Shown here piece after piece: positions 23,545 to 35,581 of a DNA stretch of 64,000 bases. Both the position numbers and the translations under genes were made by a program. A model generated the notes under the pieces. That model searched no databases. It saw only the letters and a list, made by a program, of their open reading frames with translations, and had not been told where the DNA came from. The stretch is from Lingula anatina (Eukaryota; Brachiopoda; Lingulata; Lingulida; Lingulidae): NCBI RefSeq assembly GCF_001039355.2, contig NW_019775384.1:37726-101725 (forward strand). Reading direction: 5' to 3'. Positions within the stretch are counted from its first letter, which is position 1, and every line of letters starts with the position of its first letter.

Positions 23545-24882
23545 TTAAAATCTATTAACAATTTATTTACACCCAACAAAAACTTAACAATGTTGACAAT
23601 AGGCAATAAGAGTGGCATTAATCAAACACAATAATCATGATGTTTACTGCCCCGATAATTCAGGGGAAAAAATACTTCATTCAATATCTTTGAACGTATA
23701 AAACAGCTGGCTTGAAAAAACACTTGATCTCGTCCGTTATTGCTGAGTATCCCGCTAAGGAGGAGGGATAGGAGGGGGAGCGTGCTGTAACACATTCTGG
23801 TTCTAGAGAGTCTCAATTATAAAGGTACACTACGAACAATGACCGCGAGCATTGATCAAAACCAATTCAATTATCCAATACAGTCTGCTCACATGTTACA
23901 GACCCGCTGACTGCATGTTTCCTGAATATGTGCTCTTTATACAAAACATAACACAAGGAAACACACGAGAAATTATCGTTACAATTATTTATCAAAACCA
24001 AATTTATAGTCTCCGAATACACATCAGTCCTGCTGAGTGCATGTTTGTTGAATACTTGGTCTTAAAAATTGTTTTTACAACAAAACCGAGGCAGTCTGGT
24101 TGAGCAGAAACGTGAGCAATCCATCCATCTGTCTGGGAGAAAACACGCCGTGGACTGGGGGATACAGCAACTGTTGTCTATGTGAATAATTTGTCATTCA
24201 CGCTGTTGAAGGAACACATACATGTATCTTGACTTGTGGAACTGAAGTAGAAAAAAACATACTTGAGATTTCCGTGTTAGGATTAAATATATATCCTAGG
24301 AACTGGAGTTGTACCATTGACAAGACATGATAATGTATAATACTAGTACTAGTCACAACACGATTCGTGCACTATATGCGACGTACAAAAGCTACTTATA
24401 TCGAGCTGAAGTCGAGGGAGAATTTGCTCTTGTATGTCGCATACAGTGGACGACGAGTAGTTGTAACTGACATCCCCCGGGTGGCGCTTCAAGCAGTAGG
24501 ATGGATGCACAGAAGTCTATGAAAATACAGTCGCAAGTGTAAGTGCAATTATCCTATAGTTCGAAGCGCCGACCGCGGGAAAATAATACATGTACTTAAG
24601 GATCGCTGAAAGACATCAATTTTTTAAAAATCGAATTAAATGTAAATGTTAGAGCAGTTAGCTTACTTGGTTTGTTGGATTTTAGGCATTGGAAGTGTAA
24701 TATAAGTTTGACAAAGCACGAAGCCATCTTTTCAACAATATCTGGAAAATACTTACATTTCATTGTGTCTATAGCATTTTTTGTCACAGTTTGGCGCCAT
24801 CTAGTGGATCTGTAATCTGTCTTACACAGCTAGATGCTCTCTAATGACGTAAATGTGTGACTCCACGCTGATTTGCACGTGA
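23545..24882 (-). other. PDZ copy 1 3'UTR with a conserved 3'UTR intron
   Basis: After the TGA, exon 7 runs on to 24757, where AAAT|GTAAGT is a good donor. The acceptor TACTTCAG lies at 24242, so a final non-coding exon runs from 24241 to about 23545. The donor lies 126 bases past the stop. The same arrangement occurs in copies 2 and 3. The intron here (515 bases) is twice as long as in the others because of an inserted inverted-repeat element. Confidence 0.7.
24345..24470. mobile_element. Inverted-repeat MITE in PDZ copy 1 3'UTR intron
   Basis: CACTATATGCGACGTACAAA near 24370 pairs with TTGTATGTCGCATACAGTG near 24430, and the arms extend weakly outward to about 45 bases each. It is absent from the corresponding introns of copies 2 and 3, so it was inserted after the duplications or lost from the others. 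Confidence 0.6.
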
Positions 24883-25151
24883 TCATGACTCGTTGATATT
24901 CGTGGACTTACGGCTGACGGAGCAAGTCGTGAACTTGTCCACGGCGTTGTCTGTGATGTTGATGTTCAGGTTGCTTACTTTCTTCTCCGTGACTTGCGCA
25001 CGTGGCAGGTTAAGAGAAATGGTGTTATCTGTAGAAAATATATAGAAAATGTTAAACACAGCAATTAAATTCGCCAAAATCATTTGCAAAAAAACTTATT
25101 TTGATACAAAACTATGGCAACGGGAACAATAAGATTAAAACTGATTTTATT

Positions 25152-25185
<34 letters not shown>

Positions 25186-27185
25186 TTTATGGATTTCATG
25201 AGATTTTTAGCAAAATATACCAACTGGAATGGAAATCAGGTAATTTTGTGATTTTTTACCTGCTTTATATTCCATGTATGTTTTTTCCTGGTTTGTATTC
25301 TTGTTAGATGCTTTCTTCGTTACGGACTGACAGAATTTGCCCTTGGCTTTACTCAACATTTTCTTGGCTTTCACCAGAAAAGAACCTGAAAATGAATTGA
25401 AACAATGTAAATATATAAATCATACTGGCTACGTTACAGTGTCACTTCGATGACGCAACTTAAACTTTTAGATTACTTTAAGTAGAGCGTCTAATATCAA
25501 AAAGACTATTTTTTTCTTTTTTTTTTTTTCTTTTTTTGACATTGGAAGGCGGGTTCAAGACAGAATCAAACAGCGACACAGACATGCATTGATTATATTA
25601 AAAGCATGAAATATATTATAAATTAAATTTTACCTTTACCTTTCTTTTTGTCATCTTTCACATCTGAGAGAGAAAATCCATTTTGACGTGGTAATGCAGT
25701 CGGCCTACTGATCACCTGAAACAAATGGAAATAATACTTTATGTACGGTTCTCGATAACTGCCATTGTTCGCTTGTCGAATATCAGAATAACAACCCTTG
25801 GTTTTTCATAACAAGACGCTTTTTATTAATGGCCATCGTATTTAGGCCTACTAAAAAGGTGTAATGCTACATGTTTAAAAAATATATTGTCCAAACGATA
25901 TTTTTTAGTATCAATGGACATTTTAAAGTATCCCAGCGACATTATAAATATTTCAAGCTGCATTCGCGTAAACGAGTAGATGAATAAATCCATTAGTAAA
26001 TTTGTGACCAAAAATCACCCAACTCACCATATTAACTGTGTTGCCGCATTCCTTCAGTACTTGGATAGCTGTAGACTGGTCAACACCGTCGAAGGAATGG
26101 CCATTCACACTCAACACGCGGTCATTCAATCTAACAGAAAGAGCAATAGGATAGATTAATTAATTTACCAAATTAACAGGAATTCACTAAGGATGCCCGA
26201 AGGAAGAGCATAAAAATACATTAGTGAATGAATTGCAAATAACAACTAAAAAACACCTGAAATATGTGCAATAAGAAAACATTGTGTAACAGGGGATTTA
26301 TACTAAAATTTGTACTAATAGACTATAAAACATGAACTCTTACTTACTGTAACTTTCCTTGAGCTGGTCCAATCTTGATGACATCAGAGACAATAATGGA
26401 CGTAGTAGCATAACATAAACTGTCAACAACACCACTCACGGCTATACCAAAACCCACAACTGGAACCTAGATAAACGAAATGGATTTATTAATTTTCTAA
26501 ATATATCCCTTGCTAATCAAAGAAAAGAAATCGTGACATTTGATGAACCTCGTGACGTCTGATAACACCGGACGCCTTGGAAAAAGACCATTATTTATTA
26601 CGATGGGAAACCGAAACAGGTTATAGTGCCGGTAAAAAGAATGGCCTTATTCTCACTAATACATCACTAATTTCATATTTAGGAACAGTTATACACATTT
26701 AAAATTCCTTGTCAGTCACTCGCCACTGCAACAACTCCACTGCGGTCGTGTAATATGTAGTAAAATAAAACGGGGGAAAATATTGCCGGAAAAGGGTCTA
26801 TCAGAAACCGTGGAAATTAAGTCAGCTTACGCGTAAACTCACCTTTCTTATCTGTACACAACGCACCTCACACACTTCTTCCACCTTAAAAAATTAGAAA
26901 AAAGATTGATTATTACTTCACTTAACATTGAACACTGCATACATGCTTAAATCCAATTTAATTAAACCGAGTAATAAGCTCGAGCTGAATGCGTTGCTAT
27001 ATTTATTTTTAAACAAAATTCGAAGTTAACAAATATTTAATGCCATTTTTTATTATTTCACTAGGTTGAAATGCACATGATCAAGGTCGGGACGATTTCT
27101 TGTTAGTTATTAAGATCAATGTCATTTGAACATATTTTACCTGCTTCTTAGCTTCTCCAACAACGTTACACATCTTCAACTTCAT
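24883..27185 (-). CDS. Single-PDZ protein, ZO-1 PDZ1-like, tandem copy 1 (220 aa)
   Basis: Seven coding exons on the minus strand: 27185-27141, 26884-26843, 26466-26348, 26130-26028, 25715-25634, 25385-25260, 25028-24883. All introns are GT-AG with matching phases, giving 220 residues from [15 protein letters not shown] to a TGA. Residues ~17-103 form one PDZ domain, with carboxylate loop GFGIAVSG, then [27 protein letters not shown] and helix [13 protein letters not shown]. By eye it is closest to the first PDZ of ZO-1/TJP scaffolds. The first helix-B position is Gln where class I PDZ domains have His, so ligand choice may be unusual. A Lys-rich linker and an unrecognised conserved tail ([17 protein letters not shown]...) follow. 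No membrane segment, SH3 or GUK domain: a small cytosolic adaptor or competitor, by inference. Confidence 0.88.
25146..25171. repeat. (TTTTA)n microsatellite
   Basis: Pentanucleotide run in the intron between the last two coding exons of PDZ copy 1. Confidence 0.85.
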
Positions 27186-27360
27186 CTTTTCGCTTTGAGT
27201 AAATTTGTATAATCACTGAACAACTAGACTGCATACAAGTATGACAGAATGTGAACTGATTGCAGAGGGTTGACAACGCGTGCTATTTATACCTTGATTC
27301 CTCCAGATCATGCTTGTTGAGGCACGTGCCGAGACAGCCAATCAGATAACAGGTTACTGG
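27186..27360 (-). promoter_or_regulatory. PDZ copy 1 core promoter: TATA, E-box, CCAAT
   Basis: On the minus strand a TATAAATA box lies at 27291-27284, about 100 bases before the ATG. A palindromic GGCACGTGCC E-box lies at 27321-27330, and an ATTGG (CCAAT) box at 27342-27338. All three elements and their spacing are kept in copies 2 and 3. A TATA box with a perfect CACGTG suggests regulated rather than housekeeping expression. Confidence 0.75.
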
Positions 27361-27495
27361 ACGGCTGAGCGCGTGCCGTGTGAGATCAACCTTAACAACG
27401 TAATTAGTGCATGCGCAGTAAATCCAGGTAGCCTTTAGAATTACCTGGTCAATTAGGTGAAGCCAATAGATAAAGGATAAGCGTACCAAGGCGAG
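27361..27495 (-). repeat. R repeat, copy 1 (promoter-proximal)
   Basis: Segment reading GCGCGTGCCGTGTGAGATCA ... TGCGCAGTAAATCCAGG ... ATTACCTGGTCAAT ... GAAGCCAATAGATAAAGG. It recurs, same orientation, at 28.6, 33.4, 34.8, 39.8, 41.4 and 42.7 kb. It contains a CCAGGTA / TACCTGG inverted motif about 20 bases apart and CCAAT. Here it abuts the core promoter. Confidence 0.85.
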
Positions 27496-27940
27496 TAGTT
27501 ATTATTATCATTAATTATCACTCCCTAACTCAACTGTAATTATTTTGTACCAAAACGATTTAGTTTTATGTCATATTCTCTGCTATCCTCTTTTAAGAGT
27601 TTTCAATACTTTAAATATTCCATATTTATTGTGCTCTATTTTTAAATGTTAATTGTTTTGAACAGCAGTGGCTGCTATATTTAGTGAATGGCTTATGTAC
27701 GCAGTGGCAATTGGCCAAATAAAAAGGACTCACAAGAAAAAAATTCACAAGAAAGTCAGTAACGTCTTCGTTTTCTCTGCTTTAGACAACGCTAGCAGAA
27801 AGACTTTTTGAAATTACCTGTCATAATAAGAAGAGACAGAACAAGATTAACGGTTCCCCCTGTTCCTCACCCCACACTCCTCTTTATTGTCCTCAGGCGA
27901 TGATCGTAAATATTCTCCGGAGAAGAAAAAGACTAAAATA

Positions 27941-28012
27941 GGGCTCGTCCGGGAGTTGAACCCGGGACCTCTCGCACCCTAAGCGAGAATCATACCCCTA
28001 GACCAACGAGCC
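27941..28012 (-). tRNA. tRNA-Pro(AGG), copy 2
   Basis: 72 bases, identical by eye to copy 1. Anticodon AGG, intact A and B boxes; T-run (TTTTAGTCTTTTT) downstream on the minus strand. Lies about 750 bases upstream of PDZ copy 1. Confidence 0.97.
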
Positions 28013-28567
28013 GTACCTTCAATATCTGCTGAATAAAAACAATTTATTGGTAATCGAAGTAAAAAAATGTCAATCAAATGACATATTTAACTATCAACTA
28101 TATGGTTCTGTTGTAATTTTAAGAAAACACGAACTTTTTGGCAGCAAACTAGCTTCAGAGTCTCCTCTCAATTGATGCACAAATAAATGTACGCTGAGGC
28201 AAAAGACTAAATAAGGAATGGAATTGTGAAAAAGTGCCTCAAATAACGCCCTCAACGTACTTCATAAATATCTCACATCCAGTCATTGCTACCGTTTGTT
28301 AATATCCACAGCAGTGGCGTCTTCGTATGCTCTGCTTTAGACATATGACGTTCAATGGGCGTCAAGCAAAATAATGACTAAAAAAAAAAAAAAAGAAAAG
28401 AAAAAAAAAACGACTTGCACAAAGACTCTTTGGTGACATTGCTCTAAATAAGAGGAGAAATGTACAGGAATAACAGGGTTTTTACTTTTCTGAATGTTCA
28501 CGCGCTTTCGTCTAATTTGCCCTCTTCAAACGGTTGAAATATTTTTAAACAAGGAAAAGATAAAGCA

Positions 28568-28593
28568 GGGCTCGTCTGGGAGTCGAAACCTGT
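28568..28593 (-). pseudogene. tRNA-Pro remnant (3' part only)
   Basis: GGGCTCGTCTGGGAGTCGAA on the plus strand matches the 3' acceptor and T arm of tRNA-Pro with substitutions; homology stops after about 26 bases and the anticodon half is missing. It sits directly before an R repeat. Confidence 0.75.
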
Positions 28594-28605
28594 GTTATGG
28601 ACAAC

Positions 28606-28830
28606 AGCGCGTGCCGTGTTAGATCAACCATTACAGCTTAATTAGTGCACGCGCAGTAAATCCAGGTAACCTTTAGAATTACCTGGTCAATCAGGGGAAG
28701 CCAATAGATAAAGGATAAGCGTACCTGGGCGAGATGATACTATCAGTAATTTCCTGTCCTTAAATTTCACAGTTTGGACGACAATTATGTTGTCAGTTTT
28801 TACTAAGTACGATCTATTATTTTTTTTTGT
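28606..28830 (-). repeat. R repeat, distal copy 1' (no gene attached)
   Basis: The same unit as at 27361, extended by a CACAGTTTGGACGACAATTA ... TTGTCAGTTTTTACTAAG block. No PDZ start exon lies downstream of it on the minus strand before tRNA-Pro copy 2, so it is an orphan. Confidence 0.8.
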
Positions 28831-29236
28831 TTTTGTCATCTTTAATCTACAATACTTAAATATTTCAAATGTTTTTCTATATTCCATATTCATATGCTCA
28901 TTTTTATGTACGCACATGCAGTAGCTACAGTGTTTTGTGAATGGGTAATGCGGAGGTAGATAACAAATACATTAATGAATGTTGTTAATTAGACACCATC
29001 TTTCTGTTACGTATCAAGTTGCTTATTAGAAAAGGGACAGTAAGCTTTTCTTGACAAACAATCTTTATTTAATAAGTCTAGTAATATGTTGCAAAACACA
29101 GGAAGGAAAATCGTAAAACAAAGTTTCAACTTCTCCATAGTGTCTCAATGTAAACTAAATTATCACTCCACAGTCTCCATGGTTTCCAGTTTTTGCTACC
29201 ACCCATAATTTTTTTCGAAGAAGAAGAAAACGAACA

Positions 29237-29308
29237 GGGCTCGTCCGGGAGTTGAACCCGGGACCTCTCGCACCCTAAGCGAGAATCATACCCCTAGACC
29301 AACGAGCC
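29237..29308 (-). tRNA. tRNA-Pro(AGG), copy 3
   Basis: 72 bases, identical by eye to copies 1 and 2, anticodon AGG. A TTTT terminator follows on the minus strand within about 10 bases. Confidence 0.97.
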
Positions 29309-30020
29309 ACACATCCCTATCTCAAAATTTCAAAGAATCACGTTTTAATTTCAAATTACCGTCCATGATATACCTTGAGGAAATTTTAAAAGGTTTAAGA
29401 TAAAAGCTTATAAAATGACAGATTAGTCTAACCTATTCGTATCCTTTTCGTTTCTGTTTGCTGTACTAGTTTTTATTAAATAACTTGGGAAATAAATTAT
29501 TTAGACCTGATATTTCAAAAGCTTGTGTAAGGTTCTTTAGGAATTGTTCGTCTTGAATGTCACAGCTGGGAAAGATAAGTTGATACTCAGGAGCTTTTTG
29601 ATATTAACTAGATGCGACTTTCTGACATTTTTAAACGCGTATATACTGTTGTCCGTAGCCACATTAAAAAGGCGATTTAATTTTCAAATTATTAATATTC
29701 AGGTAACTGAGAAAAAATTCCATATTATTTCTGTCGAGAATAAAATGTTTAGCAGAAAGCTTGCAGAACTTGACATGTCGTTCTTGTCTAATAATTTTAG
29801 TCCTCTATTCATATACTTAAGACAAAAACAAATTTTCCTTCTTACGAATCAGTGTTAAATTTTGTGATTTCAGTTCTAAGTTCCAAGCAAATCATGGTTT
29901 AATAAGACCGCCCTAGACACTGGCATTCTAAAGTAGATCTAAAGTAGATATAAGTAACTGAGCAATTTCACCCCACCCCATTTCATTCAAAACAATATAC
30001 TATGGTTTATAAAATAACAA
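29309..30020. other. Spacer between tRNA-Pro copy 3 and PDZ copy 2
   Basis: AT-rich. A 104-codon plus-strand frame at 29544 has no recognisable motif. The probable poly(A) signal of PDZ copy 2 (TTTATT on the plus strand) lies near 30030-30060. Confidence 0.5.
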
Positions 30021-30976
30021 TTTATTTACATTCACATAAAATATTAACAATTTATTTACATAAACAAACTTAACAATATTGACAGGACGATGTTGGCATT
30101 AATCAAACACAATAATCTTTTTGTAGATTAATTACTGCGTCGGTAATTCAGTTGACAAACAGCTGTCAGTCAGCAATATATTGGTGTCTTTATAATCCAC
30201 GAGTTAGGGTTAATATTGGTTTTATCTTTGAAAGTAAATTGTCACTAGCGCATCCAGAAATTCGCAAAAGAATATTCTTCACAATTTTCCCGGCATCTTT
30301 AAACATTTGAAACAGTTGACTTGATCGTGTCTCCTATATTGCAGGTCCCGCCATGGAGGAAGAAATAACCCCGCCGTGCCACTGCTTAGATCAGCTGTTG
30401 ACTAAAGACTCTCAGTTATATAGGCCCACACAAATTATTGTCACAAACATTGTTCAAAACCAATTCAATTCTCTGTCTAAAAAAAGCTTTACAACACAAC
30501 CGAGACAAAAAAACTCTACAACCGATGGCGCTGTGGATACTTGCTCACATCCGGTAGTAGTACATCTTCACTTGTGGAGCTGAAGGAGAGAGAAATATAC
30601 ATAAGATTTACTGTGCTACGATTATTTGTATCCTAGGGCAAGCGCAATTAACTAGTCCTTTTGCGTATAATGTAACTTTCTTGTATAATAATACTTAAAA
30701 TTTAATGACAGAAATTAGAAATGACTAGAAATTAAACGATATCCAATAATGAAATTTAATTTGAATGATAGTACATTGACACCTTTGATTTGTAATAAGA
30801 ATTTGCATAATAAAAATATCGCATCGTTACATCTCAAATGTAGAATACTTACATTTCAGTGTGTCTATTGTAGCTTTCGTTTGGCGCCATCTAGTGGGTC
30901 TGTCATGGTAACGTCTTACACAGCGAGATGCCCCCCAGTGACGTTAAGGTGTGATTCCTCGCCAATCTACACGTGA
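30020..30976 (-). other. PDZ copy 2 3'UTR with conserved intron
   Basis: Exon 7 continues 124 bases past the stop to a donor GAAAT|GTAAGT at 30853. The acceptor CTCCTTCAG lies at 30580, so the intron is 273 bases, and a last non-coding exon runs to about 30025. A 76-codon plus-strand frame at 30353 is a shadow of this region. Confidence 0.7.
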
Positions 30977-33215
30977 TCATAACTCGTTGACGTTCGTGGT
31001 CTTACGGCTGACGGAGCAAGTCGTAAACTTGTCCACGGCGTTGTCTGTGATGTTGATGTTCAGGTTGCTTATTTTCTTCTCCATAGCTGGGGCACGTGAC
31101 TGGTTAAGAGAGATGGTGGTATCTATAGAAAATATAAGGAAAATATAAGACACCGGACCACGATTCAAATCCCCAAAACAACAAATATTTGTAATAAATT
31201 AAAAATAAAAGAATGCAATCGGATACAAAACTATGGTAACAGGAATAATTTGGTCGTGCGTAAATTTGTAATGTATTCTTACTGCTGTGAGTAGTCACTG
31301 GATTACATGGGATTTATAGCAAAACTATATGGTATTTATGTGTTTTGTAAAATTATGTAATTCCTTACCCGCTTTCACATATTCCATATCCGTTTTAACC
31401 TGGTTTGTGTTCTTGGTAGATGCTTTCATTGTTACAGATCCACAGAATTTGGCTTTGCTCAGCATTTTCTTGACTTTCACCAGAAAAGAACCTAAAATAA
31501 ATTAAAATAAGTAAATCATACTTACTACGTTACACCAGAACACACTGGCACAATTACCATACCGTCAGGCGACTATGAGGAGAGGTGTATGAGGAGCCTT
31601 ACACCAAAAAGCCCTTATAAACAAACTATTCTCATACTAGTTAGTGCATTCAAATCTTACCTTTTCCTTTCTTTTTGTCATCTTTCACACCAGAGGGAAA
31701 CAATCCATGCGGTGATGCAGTCCGCCTGCTAATCACCTGAAATAAACGAAAATATCGAATCATGATAGGATAACGATATGTTCTTGTCACTTTTACCATC
31801 ATTGTGCGTTTGTCGAACTAACTAAAACAACACACAGTGACCATTGCTATCAAAACAAAATTTATAAGCTTACCAAAGCGCGATTTTGTTAAGACATACA
31901 ATTTCCAAACGAGTATTCCAGCTTGCTACATTTTGTAAACTTTCAGCAGCATTTGTGTTGGCAAGTAGATGGAAAAATATCTTCGTAAATTTATGATCTA
32001 ATTACACCTCACTCACCATATTAACTGTGTTGCCGCACTCCTTCAGTACTTGAATAGCTGTAGACTGGTCAACGCCGTCGAAGGAATGGCCATTCACACT
32101 CAACACGCGGTCATTCAATCTAGCAGAAAGAGAAATAGGAACTCACATAAAAACATGTGACATGATACTCTAAGAAAGAGCATGAAAATGCTTGATGATT
32201 TGTGAATGTATGTATACATAAATATTATTGAAAAAATATGAAATTTGTGCGCTAAGAAGAAAACAGTATGTAACAAGGGTACTTTGACTTATTCTAAAAT
32301 TTGGACTAAAATGTGTCTTAAATAACTATAACCTTTTCTCAGTTATGATATTGATAACACCTATACTTTAATTAATACTAAAATATACTTACCGTAACTT
32401 TCCCTCAGCTGGTCCGATCTTGATGACATCAGAGACAATAATGGAAGCAGAAGCATTACATGGACTGTCAACAACACCACTCACGGCTATACCAAAACCC
32501 ACCACTGGAACCTAGATAAACGAAACGAAATTTATTAATTTTTTTCCTTGCACACGAAAACGTGACATTGATAATAAATTGCGTCACTGGACTCCGATTT
32601 CATCTAAAATATGATCACAAGGGAAGAGCATTAACTACTACGATGCGAAACTGAAACAGGTAATAGTGTGACTATCGTTATTGGTTGCTTGGGCTTTACC
32701 AGCTTTACATGGTCATATTCTCCCAGTGTCACTAATCTCATATTCAGAAACAATTAAACAGAATTTTTATTTTAATTATTTGTGTCCCCACTGCAGTCGT
32801 GAAATGTGTTGAATAATAAACAGGGCATCGTCAAAACTAATCCTCCTTTAATAGAAATCTACTAGACAATGTATAGGGTGCATAAACTCACCTTTCTCAA
32901 CTGCACACAATGCAACTCACACACTTCTTCTTCCACCTTAAAAAATGAATAAAAATTGATTACTACATCATTTAATGCGGAACACTTCATACCAACAGCG
33001 AATAAGATTAAATCAAGTAATAAAATCAGGATTAATGCCCATATTTATTTAATACAACGTTCCCAAATACAACAATTAATGGTGAAAAGTTTTTATTTTG
33101 ACAATTCCTGCGACATATGGACAAGTAGCTGTCACCATGAAAAATGTCAGGGTAGAATATCATATTTTACCTGCTTCTTTGCTTCTCCAACAACGTTACA
33201 CATCTTCAACTTCAT
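30977..33215 (-). CDS. Single-PDZ protein, ZO-1 PDZ1-like, tandem copy 2 (218 aa)
   Basis: Second copy of the family, with the same seven coding exons: 33215-33171, 32936-32892, 32511-32393, 32119-32017, 31736-31661, 31491-31369, 31122-30977. Phases match copy 1 throughout, giving 218 residues. Start and stop contexts are conserved. The PDZ domain keeps [29 protein letters not shown] and [10 protein letters not shown]. Relative to copy 1, exon 2 gains one Glu, exon 5 is two codons shorter and exon 6 one codon shorter. All changes are multiples of three and no stop interrupts the frame, so the copy looks functional. The tail ([17 protein letters not shown]) is almost unchanged and ends in NEL. 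It lies about 780 bases downstream of tRNA-Pro copy 4 on the minus strand. Confidence 0.88.
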
Positions 33216-33390
33216 CTTTTTCTCTTTGACTAAATTTCTATCACTAGTGAACGACAAGACTGCATACAAGTATGACAGAATGTGAACTGACTGCAGATGG
33301 TTGACCACGCGTGCTATTTATACCTTGATTCCTCCAGATCATGCTTGTTGAGGCACGTGCCGAGACAGCCAATCAGATAACAGGTTACTG
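33216..33390 (-). promoter_or_regulatory. PDZ copy 2 core promoter: TATA, E-box, CCAAT
   Basis: TATAAATA on the minus strand at 33322-33315, CACGTG at 33354-33359 and an ATTGG box just beyond, at the same spacing as in copy 1. Confidence 0.75.
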
Positions 33391-33550
33391 GACGGCTGAG
33401 CGCGTGCCGTGTGAGATCAACCTTAACAACGTAATTAGTGCATGCGCAGTAAATCCAGGTAACCTTTAGAATTACCTGGTCAATCAAGTGAAGCCAATAG
33501 ATAAAGGATAAGCGTACCTGGGAGAGATGATATTATCAGTAATTATTTCG
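33391..33550 (-). repeat. R repeat, copy 2 (promoter-proximal)
   Basis: Very similar to the 27361 copy, ending in ACCTGGGAGAGATGATATTA. Abuts the PDZ copy 2 promoter. Confidence 0.85.
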
Positions 33551-33997
33551 TTAATTATGTTGTTAGTTACTGTTAATAGTCTCGAAACGATTTAGTTTTT
33601 CTTTCTTTTTCTTATTTATTCCTTTACTCTATTTTACTTTTTAATACTTTCAGTTCCAATTTTTATTATGTTATTTTTTACATATATTTATTTTTGAAAC
33701 ATATGCTTGTGCAGGAACAGCAGTGGCAAATATACTCCACAAACGGGTAATGCATGCAGAGGGAAGTGGCAAAATAAACAGCGCCAGAAAGACAGTTACG
33801 TCTCCGTTTGCTCTGATTGACTCAAATAAAGAAAAACGGGCTTTAAGAAAAATTATAACTTGCGCAAAGACCTTTGAGATAACCTGTCATAAATGAGAAG
33901 AGAAATCACAAGATTGAAGGATTTCCCTTTCCCCTGAATGATAACCCTACCGTCCTTTTTGCCCTTTGGTGATGAAAAAGAGAAACAAAGAACAACA

Positions 33998-34069
33998 GGG
34001 CTCGTCCGGGAGTTGAACCCGGGACCTCTCGCACCCTAAGCGAGAATCATACCCCTAGACCAACGAGCC
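33998..34069 (-). tRNA. tRNA-Pro(AGG), copy 4
   Basis: 72 bases, identical by eye to the other copies. Anticodon AGG; a T-rich stretch on the minus strand downstream (TTTGTTTCTCTTTTT) can serve as terminator. Confidence 0.97.
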
Positions 34070-34428
34070 ACTTTGTTACCTAAGTAAAAGGCCTATAAAA
34101 AAAACAAATGAAAATTGTTTAAAAATGTACTTCAATAAAATACTATAAATGTCTCAAATGAAGTCACTGCCATCGCTCCTTAATAATCAGTGACGTCTAT
34201 GTATGCTGTGCTTTTTAAAAATGAAAATAAAATGGGCGTTAGGAAAATTAATGATTTGCTCAAAGGGTGGTGAGGTTGCCTGTCGTAAATAAGAGGAGAA
34301 ATGTACAAGAACAATAGACTTCCCTTTTTCCTGAATGTGGACGCGCTTTCTTCTAATTTGCACTCTTCAAACGGTGGCAATATTCTTCAAACAAGAAAGT
34401 AAAATCAACAGGGCTCAGTGAAAGATAT

Positions 34429-34449
34429 GGGGGGGGGGGGGGGGGGGGG
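34429..34449. repeat. Poly(G) run
   Basis: Twenty-one consecutive G bases next to a ten-base tRNA remnant (GGGCTCAGTG, near 34411). Length is likely unreliable in the assembly, and it could form a G-quadruplex. Confidence 0.9.
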
Positions 34450-34774
34450 TCCTGACCCCTCTTCGATTCTGAATAAAATGACACCAATGGTCCCTTCTTG
34501 AAATTAGAATTTTGACTAATAATAATGATAATATTTATTTCTTAAAAACCACACTGCACTACCGTCTCAGTGCTGTTTACAAATAAAATTTCCAAATTAC
34601 AAGTAATTATATAAATAAGAAAAGCTGAAGTGAATAAAACAATTAAAATGATAAATGCTGGTTATAATAGAAACAGCCTATAAAATGAAACTTTTTCTGA
34701 TAAAATGAGAAAATATATAATTTCAAGTATTAAATTTTAAATTAAACAAACAAAGTAGCTGAATCATAGTTGCA

Positions 34775-34985
34775 CGACTGAGCGCGTGCCGTGTGAGACC
34801 AACTGTACCAATATAACTAGAGCACGCGCAGTAAATCCAGGTAGCCTAGGTATTACCTGGTCAATCAAGTGAAGCCAATAGATAAGCGTACCTGGGAGAG
34901 ATGATATTATCAGTAATTATTCACAGTTTGGACGGCAATTATGTTGTCACTTTCTGCTAAGACCCAGTACGGTCTATTTATTTAT
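34775..34985 (-). repeat. R repeat, distal copy 2' (no gene attached)
   Basis: GAGCGCGTGCCGTGTGAGAC ... TGGTCAATCAAGTGAAGCCA ... GGACGGCAATTATGTTGTCA. No PDZ start exon follows it. Its position between two tRNA-Pro loci matches distal copy 1'. Confidence 0.8.
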
Positions 34986-35004
34986 TTATTTATTTATTTA
35001 TTTT
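34977..35004. repeat. (TTTA)n microsatellite
   Basis: Tetranucleotide repeat at the end of distal R repeat 2'. Confidence 0.85.
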
Positions 35005-35123
35005 TGTCATCTTTTCCGAAACTTATGGAAAAGTTTAAATGTTAAATACTCCATGTTTTTTAATGTTCAGTAGACATATCTGTGAATATCTAGTAAAAAT
35101 CATTCTGTGGTCCTGGTTGGGGG

Positions 35124-35144
35124 GTATCCCTAGACCAACTAGCC
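35124..35144 (-). pseudogene. tRNA-Pro remnant (5' part only)
   Basis: TATCCCTAGACCAACTAGCC on the plus strand matches the 5' acceptor and D arm of tRNA-Pro with two mismatches; the anticodon and T arms are gone. Confidence 0.7.
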
Positions 35145-35581
35145 ACGTGTACGGGTTTTTGTGATGAATAATTTCAACATTTTTAAATGAATTCCAAATG
35201 GTGAACATAACCAGACGTATTGTAAATGGCTAATGCACGCAGAGGCAAATGAAAAAATTAATAAATATTGTTTATTAACCATCGTATCACTGTTAATGCT
35301 GGCAAGAAGATAAATGGAAAAAATACCTATCGTTCATAACTTAGAGATCAGAAGTAAGTTGATAGGAGGAATGAGAAGAAATTTCAAAACAAATTAGCTG
35401 CTCAGTATAAAAATCGGTGTGATAAGAAATTGTGACTTGCACTTACATATGTTGTTTTGTCTGTCCTACGACAGAGGAGAGTAGAAAAAGATCAGTTCAC
35501 TCCCCGCTGAATGCTAACCCAACCTCCTCTTATTTGTCTTCTAGAAGCGGTCTTGAATACTATTCGAAGAAAAATCTAACA

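Noticed and set aside
30353-30583. 76-codon plus-strand frame
   Set aside because: Lies antisense to the last 3'UTR exon of PDZ copy 2; no recognisable product.
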